The notes: generated by a model from the letters alone, not told the origin. A DNA stretch of 64,000 bases from Ephemerocybe angulata (GCA_013368325.1 JAACJK010000110.1:248001-312000), one strand, 5' to 3'; counted from the stretch's first letter, positions 45,550 through 55,964 are shown. Numbers and translations: made by a program.

Positions 45550-47037
45550 TCATTCTCCATCTGGTATCTGACAACAAATCCAACTCGTCCCTGAACCTGC
45601 CCAAACGTCCACCGCATCTGGCGCCGGCGCCTGGAAGTTTGGATACACCTTCACTGGTGCAGGTGCGTCCACGGTGGTACCAAGCCCCAGATTTCCATGC
45701 TCGTTCCACCCCCAAGCCCACACCTCTGGCGATAAGGTTGAGCAAGATTTTCTTGTTTTCCAAAGGGTCAGAACGTGTTCCGATCCACAGGCGAGTTTCT
45801 CAAGCTGATGACTCTGCAGCGAGTCCGGGAATACAGGCTGGCAACATTCCCCAGAGTCCGTTCTCGATTCCCCCGTTTCGCCACAGCCCAGTTGGGAGTG
45901 CGTATTGCTACCAGTCGATCGAACAGGACACCCTTTTCCCTCAGAAGAAACCACGGCGTAGGTGCCATTCCAAGTGCATCCAATGGCCGTCACATTGCTC
46001 AGCGAAGAGATATTGAGCTGACCCTTGCGATTCGACCCGAGTCCAACTAACGCACCAGAGGCCTTCAGGACCACGCTATGCTGCGAGCCCACGCCACATG
46101 CCAGATAACGAGTATCTTCATCTAGTCCCTCGATTAAAACGAGTTGGGGAGTGTCCACTATGGCAGACGATTTGGGCGATATGGCGTTGGATGGCGACGA
46201 AGTTCCAGTAGGTGGTGGCGAGATCTGACCGTGCCTTGCAGCACCCCATCCCACAATCCAGCCTTTCCCCTTTGCATCTGACCCAGCAATCCGGAGATGA
46301 ACAAGAACGTGGTGCTGACTCGCGGAAATGGACTTGACCACGAGAGCGCCGCAGGTCGACAGCGGTGAACCATTGATGAGGCAATCGCCCAGGGGAACGC
46401 GGTTTAGCTCCCTGATAGTGGGTGTGGCTTTAGGTTTGGCTTTCTTGACCTGACTCTTCATATTGGGTGGCGGCTTTCCTCCGATCCCAAGGTCACCCCA
46501 GGCATCTGCCCCCATTGACACTATGACATCGTTCGGCTGGGGGGTTCCACTGTCACTGGCACGAAGGAGAGGTGGAGAGAAAACAAGGTGTGTCGTCTCC
46601 CAGCCCGCAGCTACCAGCTTGCATTGATACCCTTCCAGGCCTATCTCGTGGAGAGGTAGCTCTAACTTCCGAAAGACGTCCGATGAATTCGACAGACTGG
46701 AAGAAGATCCCGGCTGGGATACATCGACTTTATAGCGAGCGCCCAGCTGCCCGGCCCTTCCATCCCCACACCCCCATATCTCGGTGGTTGCACCTCGAGT
46801 CGCGTCGTCAGATGCGATTTCGAGGAGGGCAATTGTATGGTTCGCGCCGGTCGCGACATCGAGGATCTTGACAGTGTTTCTCGGTAATGCTCCGTTTGGG
46901 TAACCTTGGAAGTTGCAGGGCTGGAACGTGTATGAATCTTCGCATGAAGAGTGGCCTAGCTGCCCGTGGGCGTTCGATCCGGAGGAGAGTAGGGTCAGAG
47001 GCATCGTCCTTGATGGTCGTTGTCCATTCGACGTCAT
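45550..47037 (-). CDS. RCC1-repeat beta-propeller protein, Ats1-like
   Basis: A single exon of 495 codons from the first in-frame ATG (47037). A start at 47004, giving MPLTLLSSGSNAHGQLGHSS, is equally plausible. RCC1/BLIP-II repeats recur along the protein: SGSNAHGQLGHSS, WGCGDGRAGQLGARYKV, GWGAARHGQISPP, GLGSNRKGQLNISSL, SNTHSQLGCGETG and WAWGWNEHGNLGLGTTV. They form a seven-bladed propeller in this family. Yeast Ats1, a short RCC1 protein, is linked to tRNA wobble-uridine modification and tubulin phenotypes. That functional link is only a family-level suggestion. The open frame continues upstream of 47037 without an ATG. Confidence 0.8.
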   Translation of the reverse strand: MTSNGQRPSRTMPLTLLSSGSNAHGQLGHSSCEDSYTFQPCNFQGYPNGALPRNTVKILDVATGANHTIALLEIASDDATRGATTEIWGCGDGRAGQLGARYKVDVSQPGSSSSLSNSSDVFRKLELPLHEIGLEGYQCKLVAAGWETTHLVFSPPLLRASDSGTPQPNDVIVSMGADAWGDLGIGGKPPPNMKSQVKKAKPKATPTIRELNRVPLGDCLINGSPLSTCGALVVKSISASQHHVLVHLRIAGSDAKGKGWIVGWGAARHGQISPPPTGTSSPSNAISPKSSAIVDTPQLVLIEGLDEDTRYLACGVGSQHSVVLKASGALVGLGSNRKGQLNISSLSNVTAIGCTWNGTYAVVSSEGKGCPVRSTGSNTHSQLGCGETGESRTDSGECCQPVFPDSLQSHQLEKLACGSEHVLTLWKTRKSCSTLSPEVWAWGWNEHGNLGLGTTVDAPAPVKVYPNFQAPAPDAVDVWAGSGTSWICCQIPDGE

Positions 47038-47232
47038 AAATTTCGAGCTCGCGATCGTTGTGATCGAGGCTGTGCCGATGCGTTTGTGAATGTTGTGCGG
47101 CGGCTTGCGTTGGGCGCTTGACAGACGCCGACGTTTCTCCGAGTTGCTCTTCTTCCCCAACTGCCAAGTTTTATCATTCAAGCAACGACGCGACTACAAG
47201 CTTACTAAACCACTGAGAACATACACCTTCCT

Positions 47233-48702
47233 TCAAGCCCACTTCTCAATATCGAACTCGTTTGGTCCCTCGGGGCGGTCTGACGACGCGAGGTTGCTTT
47301 GGTGGAAAAGGCGAATCTGGTCCTCTCGAAAGAGGCCAACCACGGTGTGCATGAGCCCTCGATTATGGAACAAGACAAGGTCCTTCTCTTTCCTGTGCAT
47401 ATAGTGAGCGATACTGGGGCAAGCTCTTCGACATTTGGGCACGCACCACGGATGAGGGTACACGAGCTACGGGATTGGACGATATGTCAACCAGGGGCAC
47501 AACAGATGGGGTGAGTACTCACACTCGGCGCTATTCCTGGTCTCTGCATCTCGTACATGATATCTCTGACCTCTTTCAAGTCAGTGATATGCCCGCCTTC
47601 TGGATAGCGCCCCTTTCTCTCTGTGATGTGAGCCGGAAGTGCGTTGACGTAGATATCTGTTATTGTCATTGGGTGGACTTGCAGGTGAAGTTCCCCGGTT
47701 TTCGCGTTCCTCCAGAGCTAGCGAGGCTGCATTGGTGCATTTACATAGTGGAGAAAAGGCCTGTAGACTCACGAAAGGGTACGTCTTCCTCTTTTCTTCT
47801 TCCCACTCACTCAAGTCCTCGAACGGCACCTCCGCTCCCTCCGACACTATCCCCAACCCCGTACTTACCGCCTTTGCATTGCGAATCCATTCAAATGGAT
47901 GCGGAGCGTACCGAACCCTAGCTCTCACCGCGAAGCTCTTCAGATCCTTGGGCAGAGCATCGAACATCACCTTCCCTGATACAAACGCCGTCGTGCCGAG
48001 GGGCACCTCAAGCTCGTCTCCAGTCCCATCGTCGTATCGGACTACCTGTGGGGGACCCTGTGGAACTTTCAATCCATACAATGCCGTCACCTTGGCAGGC
48101 TCGAAGTTGTACAGCGCAGCGTCCATGTGCCATCTAAAGAACCTCGTCGCTCCGTACTTCTCCTCGTCGGTAACTGGGATCTGTGTCTTGTGGAATGTCT
48201 TATGGTGCCCGTGCTTCAAGGTCACTTCGGCGATCCCTTCGTGGTCGCGGACGGTGCCGTGGCCGATGACTTGGACTTGGGGAACTCTAGGAATTGTGTT
48301 CAAGTAGGAGTGGAGAACCGTCTTCTTCGCTTTCTCGTGGTCGTTCCCGTGTGCGTACTGCTCAGCTGAGGTATCGAATGCCTGGGACCATCACGTCGGG
48401 CTGGAATCTCTAATCGATGAAAATATCGGAAATCAGATACCTTGACTAGAGAGTGTTGCTGTTCTGGAGTTAGGTCGACGTCTCGAAAGAGGAGAAGATC
48501 GTGCTAGTTGCTGTGTCAAGAAACGTCGTACAGGAACATGACGTAGGCCTACCGTATACAATGCGTCCTCGATATCATGGAAAAGCCTTTGGTCTTGGGC
48601 GACGTCCCCTGGGTGTACACCCTTCACTTCGCGCCCAAAATCTTGGAAATGAGATACGTCCAACGATGGTGGGAAAGGGATAGGCTCGAGGGTGAGAGGC
48701 AT
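47233..48702 (-). CDS. xanA: Alpha-ketoglutarate-dependent xanthine dioxygenase
   Basis: Six exons (48702-48553, 48503-48441, 48381-47773, 47717-47523, 47466-47447, 47392-47233) encode 398 aa. The fold is the TauD/TfdA type. Fe(II) ligands are the HxD at about residues 156 and 158 (RFFRWHMDAALY) and the distal His in HNRGLMHTVVG. The 2-oxoglutarate Arg is in QIRLFHQSNLA. The segments PQVQVIGHGTV, VRYDDGTGDE and VPLGTTAFVSG match Aspergillus nidulans XanA block for block. XanA converts xanthine to uric acid with 2-oxoglutarate and O2, feeding purine nitrogen scavenging without the molybdenum enzyme. A TATA box and four GATA motifs precede it. Confidence 0.92.
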
Positions 48703-48735
48703 GCTATCATTGGTACCATATACGTCTTATCGCTC

Positions 48736-48743
48736 TTTATATA
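48736..48743 (-). promoter_or_regulatory. TATA box for xanA
   Basis: TATATAAA on the minus strand, 34-41 bp upstream of the xanA ATG. Confidence 0.5.
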
Positions 48744-48795
48744 CGGTCCTTGGAAAGCAGTCCCGCTATAATAGCTCGCAGCCGACTTTACGTGA

Positions 48796-48857
48796 CGATA
48801 GGGTGCTTCTCCTATCTAAGTACGATCATCCATGGGGACCGTGGTGCAGATAGATAG
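48796..48857. promoter_or_regulatory. Cluster of GATA-factor motifs upstream of xanA
   Basis: Four HGATAR matches: CGATAG at 48796-48801, AGATAG on the minus strand at 48812-48817, and overlapping AGATAG at 48848-48853 and 48852-48857. In ascomycetes, purine-catabolism genes respond to AreA-type GATA activators. Control of this gene by such a factor is inferred. Confidence 0.45.
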
Positions 48858-49161
48858 GGGCCAATTTATTCCTGGCGCGTCTCGCGTTTGTACGTTACGG
48901 TTCTGATGTGTCAGTTCTTCTTTCTCGCTCGTCTCGTTCACAGTGCTTTGACCTGGATATGCTTCAGGGACTCACTTTCCCGGAACTCCAGACAATCCGC
49001 GAGAGGCGACAGTAGTGAGCCCCTATCCTCACCCATTACTATGCATTATGTAACGAATAATTTTTCGTCAGAAACGCTCGAGTCGAGCGCGTCCGTCTTA
49101 CTGCCACAACCGACCTCTCGCCCAATCGCCCAGCTCCCCTTGTATCTTGTCCTGCTCTACA

Positions 49162-49233
49162 ATGCCACGGGAATATTATTCAAGTTCGCCGGAGACAATG
49201 CCACGGGAATATATTTCAAGTTCGCCGGAGCAG
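49162..49233 (+). repeat. 36-bp tandem repeat duplicating the start codon
   Basis: Two copies (49162-49197 and 49198-49233) differ at only a few bases and each encode MPRE-Y-SSSPE. The repeat doubles the N-terminus of zinc-finger gene 1 and places two in-frame ATGs exactly 36 bp apart. Confidence 0.85.
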
Positions 49234-50046
49234 CCTTATCGGTCACTGTGCAGGGATTGTGACGAAGCTGTTTGGGACCTCGAAGCTCATTCCTACGAAT
49301 GTCGTGGCATTGCTTCATGCAGGGATTGCGAAGCCCTCGAGGGAGTTCCTGACGCCCTTCGATATCACCGACTCTACAACCACGGGTACTGCTCAGAATG
49401 CGACGAATTTCAAGGCTCCTACGACCTCCTGAAGCGCCATTGGACCGCACTAGCTCCCCATTACCGCTGCACTCATCGAGGATGCCCAGAGTATTTCAAC
49501 ACCCCCTCGAATCTTCAAGAGCATCTCGACTCCAAGAAGCACATAGAAGCGGATATGGACTGCATATTCGAATGCGGCATGGTGTTCGTCGACACGTCCG
49601 CAATGGTCGCCCACTACGTCGCTGGCGGGTGTCCCTGCATCAACCGCCACCAGTTGAACACCCTCATCTTCAATGTTGACGTGAACAACTCCCAGTTTAT
49701 CGTGGATGGAGCAGTCGAACCTCTGCAAACTTACGGTTCAGAACGATACGACATGATCCAAGATGACTTGGAGTACGCTCGCGCCAACTTGAACTTCAAT
49801 TGTCGGGAACCAGGATGTCGGGCGAGGTACAGGTCGTTGAAACCACTGGCTGCACACCTCAATAGCCCTGCGCACGATTCACTCATCTACCGGTGTCGCT
49901 TTTGCAACAAACGCTTTCAGACGCTGTGTGCTGTCACCCAGCATATCGGGGACTGCGGTTGCGGTTATGGTACAAGCAAGATAATGGAGCAGATACGAGC
50001 TTTGCTCATTATCGCTGATGGGAATAAGACGGCAGGCCGTGAATAA
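49162..50046 (+). CDS. C2H2 zinc-finger protein 1 of the local cluster
   Basis: A single exon of 294 aa from ATG 49162. A 36-bp tandem repeat supplies a second in-frame ATG at 49198. Fingers: CRDCEALEGVPDALRYHRLY and CSECDEFQGSYDLLKRHW, joined by the two-residue linker of HGYC. A CTHRGCPEYFNTPSNLQEHL finger follows, then a Cys-rich spacer (CIFECGMVFVD) and an Asn/Asp-rich segment. The C-terminal module reads CREPGCRARYRSLKPLAAHL, then YRCRFCNKRFQTLCAVTQHI. Linkers are not the TGEKP type of sequence-specific DNA binders, so DNA, RNA or protein binding are all possible. The same C-terminal module recurs in the other three cluster genes. Confidence 0.78.
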   Translation: MPREYYSSSPETMPREYISSSPEQPYRSLCRDCDEAVWDLEAHSYECRGIASCRDCEALEGVPDALRYHRLYNHGYCSECDEFQGSYDLLKRHWTALAPHYRCTHRGCPEYFNTPSNLQEHLDSKKHIEADMDCIFECGMVFVDTSAMVAHYVAGGCPCINRHQLNTLIFNVDVNNSQFIVDGAVEPLQTYGSERYDMIQDDLEYARANLNFNCREPGCRARYRSLKPLAAHLNSPAHDSLIYRCRFCNKRFQTLCAVTQHIGDCGCGYGTSKIMEQIRALLIIADGNKTAGRE

Positions 50047-50312
50047 TGCTACAGTCGTTTCAGGAAGGTACGTACCATTGGCCTTGCCTGAATTGACTCG
50101 ACAAGTTGACGAGGAGCAAAAAGGATCTTCACTGTCAGTGGCGTACCTAGTAGACTCGAATACGAAGTCCTTGTCAACTTGTCAACTTCATGATGTTGTG
50201 CTCTGTTGTGTCGATTGACTCTTCTAGTCGCCGAAAATCGTGGCCGGCGACTCAAACCTGGCTTGACCTGAACCACAACTTCGACTGCCATCCCTTTTAC
50301 CTCTCTCCTCTC

Positions 50313-51938
50313 ATGGTACACTGGTGCAACCTCAGCGGTTGCCAACGGAGCTTCAATACCGCACGAGGACTGCGCGATCATCAGCACTCAAATTTCCACA
50401 ATCTCTGTGTCATATGCGATAAGGACTTCAACTCTTCAACCGATTTGGAATCGCACAAGGTCACCCAGCACGGCTATTGCGATAGCTGCGAGGAGTTTCT
50501 GGGGACTTATACACAGCTCAGGAAGCATGACGTAGAGGAGCACGGTTACTGCGATAAATGTGCCAGGTACCTGGGCACCCGCAAGCAGCTTCAGCAGCAC
50601 GACGTCGATAAGCACGGATACTGCGGATCTTCTGGCTGCAAGAAGTACCTGGGGTCATCCCAAAGCCTGAAGGATCACGACATCCTCGAGCATGGGTTCT
50701 GTGACGATGTAGGATGCCGCACATTCCTCGGAACCTTCAAGAAACTGGAGCAGCATAGAATCGATGAGCACGGACTATGTATCCACCCTCAGTGCCGGAG
50801 GTTCATGGGTTCCTTTAAGCAGCTCGACCAGCATAGGGTAGACAAGCACGGGTATTGCGATCCCTGCAAGAAATACCTCGGAGATCGACCAAGCCTGCGG
50901 CAGCACGATGTCGACGAGCATGGGTTCTGCGTCTTTTCCGAATGCCGCACGTATTTCGGAAACCACATGAAGCTGGAGCAACACGAAATCGAGGTTCATG
51001 GGCTTTGTACGCGATCCCAATGTGGCCGATACTTGGGCACTTTCAAGCAGCTCAAGCAGCATAGGGTCGATAAGCATGGATACTGCGAAACGTGCGAGAT
51101 ATATTGTGACAGCCACGAGGGGCTGCAGGAGCACAAAATCCAAATGCACGGATACTGCACAATATGCCGCGACTTCTTTCCTCAACTGCAATACCATCGA
51201 GTTCACGAGCATGGCTATTGCTCTGAGCCTCAGTGCCAGAAATACTTGGGCAGCTACGAAAGGCTTCAGCAACATCGGCGCGATGCATCACAACACTTCT
51301 TTTGCGCCGGTCCATATGGTCCCGGATGCGACCCAGATCACTCTTACAGCAGCGAATCCAACCTTCGGGAGCACAGGAATTCCGCGGTCCATGTCCCCTC
51401 CACCATTCAATGCCCTTTCAAATGCAACCCCGAACGAGACTTCATTTCTGTCGCAGCCTTGGCTGCGCATTACGATGCTAATGGCTGCCGATCCATCACC
51501 CGACAGCAGCTCAACCGACACATTTTCGATATCGACAATACCCGCGATAAGAGGACAGTAGTGGATGGTGCCGAGTCCCCGGTAGGCGAAGGGCTTATCC
51601 GGTCGTCCAACATATATCATGACCTCGAAGCCGCGAGGGAGTCCAGGGACTATACCTGTCGGCAGAAATCCGATTGCGGGAGGCGATTCAACAAGTACCA
51701 ACAGCTGGAAGCCCATGTCAAGAGCCCAGTACACGATTCGCGCATCTACCGATGTCGACATTGTTTAACGCGCTTCCAAATTTTAAGCGCCCTAGCGCAA
51801 CATGCTTCGAATGGGTTCTGCGGGGTCAATGCTTTGGAAGTAAAGAAGGATATTTTTGTCCTCATACGTGCTGCTGCTGAAAGGGACGCCTTGACCGTAG
51901 GACCGGTTGAATACTGCGTATCGGCTTGGGTTATGTAG
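50313..51938 (+). CDS. C2H2 zinc-finger protein 2, expanded finger array
   Basis: A single exon of 541 aa from ATG 50313 (MVHWCNLSGCQRSFNTARGL). An in-frame ATG at 50190 would add an unconserved 41 residues. About fourteen fingers form an almost uninterrupted array of C-x2-4-C-x12-H-x4-H units of 24-26 residues. The last His of one finger is followed by G-Y/F/L and then the first Cys of the next (HGYC), a two-residue linker. Typical units are CDKCARYLGTRKQLQQHDVD and CIHPQCRRFMGSFKQLDQHR. One unit (CTICRDFFPQLQYH) is shortened. The C-terminal module (CPFKCNPERDFISVAALAAH; YRCRHCLTRFQILSALAQH) matches the cluster siblings. Function unknown. Confidence 0.8.
   Translation: MVHWCNLSGCQRSFNTARGLRDHQHSNFHNLCVICDKDFNSSTDLESHKVTQHGYCDSCEEFLGTYTQLRKHDVEEHGYCDKCARYLGTRKQLQQHDVDKHGYCGSSGCKKYLGSSQSLKDHDILEHGFCDDVGCRTFLGTFKKLEQHRIDEHGLCIHPQCRRFMGSFKQLDQHRVDKHGYCDPCKKYLGDRPSLRQHDVDEHGFCVFSECRTYFGNHMKLEQHEIEVHGLCTRSQCGRYLGTFKQLKQHRVDKHGYCETCEIYCDSHEGLQEHKIQMHGYCTICRDFFPQLQYHRVHEHGYCSEPQCQKYLGSYERLQQHRRDASQHFFCAGPYGPGCDPDHSYSSESNLREHRNSAVHVPSTIQCPFKCNPERDFISVAALAAHYDANGCRSITRQQLNRHIFDIDNTRDKRTVVDGAESPVGEGLIRSSNIYHDLEAARESRDYTCRQKSDCGRRFNKYQQLEAHVKSPVHDSRIYRCRHCLTRFQILSALAQHASNGFCGVNALEVKKDIFVLIRAAAERDALTVGPVEYCVSAWVM
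50700..51155 (+). repeat. Two tandem copies of a 228-bp three-finger block
   Basis: Fingers 6-8 (50700-50927) and 9-11 (50928-51155) repeat with an exact 228-bp period and the same order of Cys spacings (x4, x4, x2). Shared phrases such as HRVDKHGYC occupy matching positions. The encoded block is 76 residues. Confidence 0.85.
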
Positions 51939-52567
51939 CAGAACGGGAATGCACCGAATGCGATAACGTATGCAGTTTAGCGTCTGAAAGCGCATTGCAA
52001 CCTCACCGGCGGCGCAGTTAAAAGTTGGCCCCTCACTGGCACTGACTGCTGGACAGATTGTAGCACGAATTCGTTGCGTTAGGGCAATATTCCTTTAGAT
52101 GGTCTCGCTTTTGCTGGGCCAGTTGCGCTGTGCGTGGGTCCAAGGGCTTGTCGCTGCCTCGTGCGCTATGTTGCATCTCGGCGTTTATCAAGAGGCTTTG
52201 GTTTCCGGAAGAAACCACCATCCTTTCCTCGCCATTCGAAAACCCCTCGTAGGGCTCAACTTCGATCCTCAGAAGGGCTTCTCGGGACAGATTCGCCCTG
52301 GCGAGAGTCTTCTTGTCCAAGGTTCGGCGTCATGGAGATGGGAATCTTTATATTTTTAGGAGCGCCCATCATCAATTCATAGGGCAACGTTCACGTTACA
52401 GATGTCCAGGCTGGCTGTCCACAGCACTGGGTGTCGAACGCGCCTCAAGGCAGGCGTTATCCTTCGTTCTTTCCTTTGCCCACGGAATTGAGCCTCCACC
52501 CCTGGCATCTCTCTCCTCCTCTACTCTTACCCCCAGCTAGGGCTCTCTTACGCGTTCTAGCATCGAC
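51939..52567. other. Intergenic region, zinc-finger gene 2 / CorA
   Basis: 629 bp between two plus-strand genes. The last ~100 bp is the CT-rich leader of the CorA gene. No gene or repeat seen. Confidence 0.5.
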
Positions 52568-55018
52568 ATGCCACGCACCAACAGCCTCTCGGACTCGGAT
52601 GGCCGCTCTTTAACCCCAGACCTTGAGGACGAAGGTGTGATTGGAGCCTCGCCGACGTATGGTGCACACCATGGTTCACCTTTTGGAGGCGCGCATCATG
52701 GGCATGCGCTCACGAACATCATCTCGAGGAAGTCTCACCACACGCACAAGACGCACAAGACTATCGAATCCAAGGCGCCTATGGTATCGCCATCGTTGTG
52801 GAAGAACTTGACACCCCTTGAGCGCTTCCGCGCTGCGGGACGGAAGGTTATCGCGATGAGCCGAGGCGCTACACTCCTAGGAGAAGTCAGGCAAATTGGT
52901 GCAGAACCAGGCATCGACCCCCGGCGCGAGTCGGCCAACATCATCTACGGACAGGTTCACAAGGAGTGCAAGATTGAAATTATCGACTACTCGGCTGTTC
53001 GATGCAACTACAAGATAATGTCGAATGACGAGTTTGTGAACTTGTTGGATGGGGAGGACACATGGAAGCCTCAGCCTTGGGTGAAGTGTCGCTGGATTAA
53101 TATTGGCGGTGTTAGCTGGGATGTCATCAAAGCCCTGGCGTACAGATACTGTGGGTCCCTTCACTTTGCATAACGCCCTGGTCTTTACTAACACGTGTTG
53201 CAGCCCTACACCCTCTCGCTCTGGAAGATGTCTTCAACAAGGACACTAGAAGCCGGTCTAAAGCTGACTACTACTCCAAGCACCTCTTCATCCGTGTGAT
53301 GTGTCACGAGCTTGGTCTTCCAGATGACTACCCTGCGGCGATTACTGATGAATTGCGTTCATCGTCTCCGGAACCCTTGGCCGATGAAGAGCCCGAGAAG
53401 GATGCGGAGGACCAAGAGGGTCCTGAATTCGACGGGGATACGTTACACACAAGTGTGAGCAAGACCAAGCAGTCCACAAAGCGCCGACGCCCTCTCCTTC
53501 CTCGCACTTTTGCGGACTTGCCGAGCAGGAACGACACAGCTCAATCTCGACTTGCAAACCTGATCAAGCAAGACCAAGAAGTACTGTTTTGGTTCACTAC
53601 TCGCGATGTCGTTTACTGATTATTCTCAGCTTCGAGCAGGGCGAAACGAAAGAAAGGCGAATGAAGCTATTGTGGACAACCTGAAGAAGGTTCGTTAACC
53701 TTTGGTCTCGGAGGGTCATACCTGCGGCATACTGATTAATCGATTTTGGTGGTGTAGGGTCATCAAAGAGTAAACGTCAAGGTTAAGCCAATGTACATTT
53801 TCCTATACCGAGATGGTACGTTCATTGCCGCCAATGCCTGGTCAACGCTGACGAAGTCCCCGTAGGCACTGTCATTACAATCCACCGGTCTACCGACCTC
53901 GAGCTCACTACTCCCATATCGCAACGCCTTCGTCAACGTGATACAGTACTCAGGACATCTATTGACCATTCGTTACTCGTGCACGCCCTCCTTGACATCA
54001 GTGCGTCCACTTTCCGTTTTGAACACGCATCATTTATCTGACAGGGCATTCAGCTGTCGACAAGGCCCTGGAGGTCATCGACGAATACCACGCTAAGATC
54101 AGCAACTTCGAACGCCGGATCCTCTTGAGGCCGGACATGAAGACGGTCAAAGAACGTCAGGCACAAACGTTCTCTTTAATGTACATACAATTAACCTTTG
54201 AATCTCAGTTCACATCCTGTCTGGGGACCTTATCCTCCACAAGAGGACGCTTGACCCCATCAAGACTATGATCTTTGGCCTGCGTCGCTACGACGTCGAT
54301 CGATGCGCTGCGCTCATCGACATGTCGGATCCCGCCAACGAAGGGATAAAGGTCGTTGGGTATATGAGCCATAAGTCCAAGATTTATCTGGTGCGTATAC
54401 CACATTCTTCTACGTCGTTGACTGTGCTAATATATGCCGGTAGGCTGACGTATATGATCATATGGACTACATCTTGACGAGTCTGGATATGTTCGCGGGA
54501 ATTGGAGAGAACTTGATTGATTACACCTTTAATGTAAGAACGTCGCTATCTAATCTGTATGCATCTTACACTATCCCCTAGCTTGCTTCGTATGAAATGA
54601 ATGAAGTCATGTACGTCCATGGGCTCGTCTATTTTGCATGCATAGCTGACTTCGAGATGTATAGGCGGCGTTTGACACTGGCGACAATCATCTTTTTGCC
54701 CCTCACACTCCTCACTGGCTACTTCGTAAGGATCACCTCTGCCTTTCTTATGTCAATGGGGCACTAACCACAAAGCAGGGCATGAACTTCAACTGGATGT
54801 GGTCCGTCCAGAAGAATTCGGACGTACTTTTCTGGATTATCGCTTTGCCGCTCATGGCCATTGTTATTCCAATGTTCATGATGGACGATATCAAACGGGG
54901 GATACACTACATTGGCAAGCGCATGACTGCCTCGAAAGCTGCAAAGGTCTGTCTGCTGCTCGGGACTTCGCCTTCACGAAACTGACTGTGCTTTACCTAG
55001 TCCATCAAAATGGCTTGA
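52568..55018 (+). CDS. CorA-family Mg2+ transporter (Alr/Mnr-like)
   Basis: Twelve exons (52568-53150, 53204-53580, 53630-53689, 53758-53815, 53866-54000, 54045-54155, 54209-54390, 54444-54533, 54582-54610, 54665-54725, 54779-54946, 55001-55018) encode 623 aa. A His-rich N-terminus precedes the soluble CorA domain (VKCRWINIGGVSWDVIKALA, SLHPLALEDVFNKDTRSRSK). The stalk helix leads to TM1 (LATIIFLPLTLLTGYF), the hallmark GMN selectivity motif (GMNFNW), and TM2 (VLFWIIALPLMAIVIPMFMM). A basic C-terminus follows. The protein probably imports Mg2+ at the plasma or vacuolar membrane as a pentamer. The last 18-nt exon is the least certain; without splicing, the protein ends twelve residues beyond 54946. 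Confidence 0.9.
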
Positions 55019-55413
55019 GGGCTCGCTGGTATCTCTGCGGATTCAGTATGATCTTGGGTTTTGGGTACTCTGGCTTAATATATATGTTCTAATAGTTGTG
55101 TTTCTTTTCTTAGCCTACGGGAACTCTGATTTTCTGTGTACTGTCAATGCAATGTATACTCATTGTGATATGTCGCATAACCCCTTGGCGGATTACTACT
55201 AATACCAAGGGACTGCGCCAACGAGTAACAGCAGGCTGGTGACACCGCCTGAGTGCTGGTGTGAGGTTGTCGACTCGGTGCTTGTGATTCGTGAAAGCCA
55301 CGCACCAATTGCGTCGCGTGGCAGGAGGTTCCGTCCAAGTCGAGTCACGACGCGCAAGTCGGTGGAGTTTCACATGCGCAGTTGATGTATCTTTTACACT
55401 CTTGTCTTTGCAT

Positions 55414-55496
55414 GGATCGGTAGCTCAACTGCTAACTCTGGTTGGAGCCATTACTAAATGCTGTGTGGCTCTGTGTTTGTCAATTTGACCCGATCC
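55414..55496 (+). repeat. tRNA-like element, copy A (83 nt)
   Basis: Starts GGATCGG and ends CCGATCC, which pair as a seven-base closing stem. Bases 8 onward read TAGCTCAACTG, an exact match to the Pol III A-box consensus TRGYNNARNNG. A short hairpin (GTCA/TGAC, 55479-55489) abuts the 3' arm of the closing stem directly. TTTT follows 15 bases downstream. No proper B-box or anticodon arm is visible, so it is not an ordinary tRNA. Confidence 0.5.
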
Positions 55497-55964
55497 CCTC
55501 CCTCCCTAACGTTTTAGCCCCCTTTTCTTTTAGACCCTGTATGCAAGAACTTGGACTTTGAGTCTTTGAATTGGCAAAGCACAGGGCGGCGGACTATCCG
55601 GTGTAACCACGGGACAGTCTTTCGATGGCTGTTGTATCCCATTTTGAAAAGGAGAATAAGTGGGAAGTATCTTCTTCGCATCTCTCACGTCTAAGACGAG
55701 GCCAAGCTAGAGCAGCACTCACACCTGTCTGGCTTCCCTTAGCTTTGCCTTCAAGGGAGTTCCTCCATTTTTCTTCGAGCCGGGATTTGAGGAACGCCAT
55801 ACCTATCGATAGGCGCCCATGGGTTATGTAATATGCCATGAAAGAGGCGCTGCTCCGATCGCTGGTTCGAGCCTGGATAAGTGCGAACTGTTTGATGCCA
55901 TCTCGGGTCCGTCTGTCAGTCAACGGAGTCTCAGGGTGATCTAGTTTGTGCATTGTCCCAACAA

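Larger units (their letters stand above)
48703..49161. other. Divergent intergenic region, xanA / zinc-finger gene 1
   Basis: 459 bp shared by xanA (minus) and zinc-finger gene 1 (plus). It contains the TATA box for xanA and a cluster of GATA-factor motifs, listed separately. Confidence 0.55.

Noticed and set aside
47038..47181. Longer N-terminus for the RCC1-repeat protein
   Set aside because: The frame is open but contains no ATG before 47037. The conserved repeat region starts just after 47004.
49147..49161. Extension of zinc-finger gene 1 upstream of the ATG at 49162
   Set aside because: Position 49147 is TTG, not ATG. The sibling gene at 59347 starts with an MPR- sequence equivalent to the ATG at 49162.
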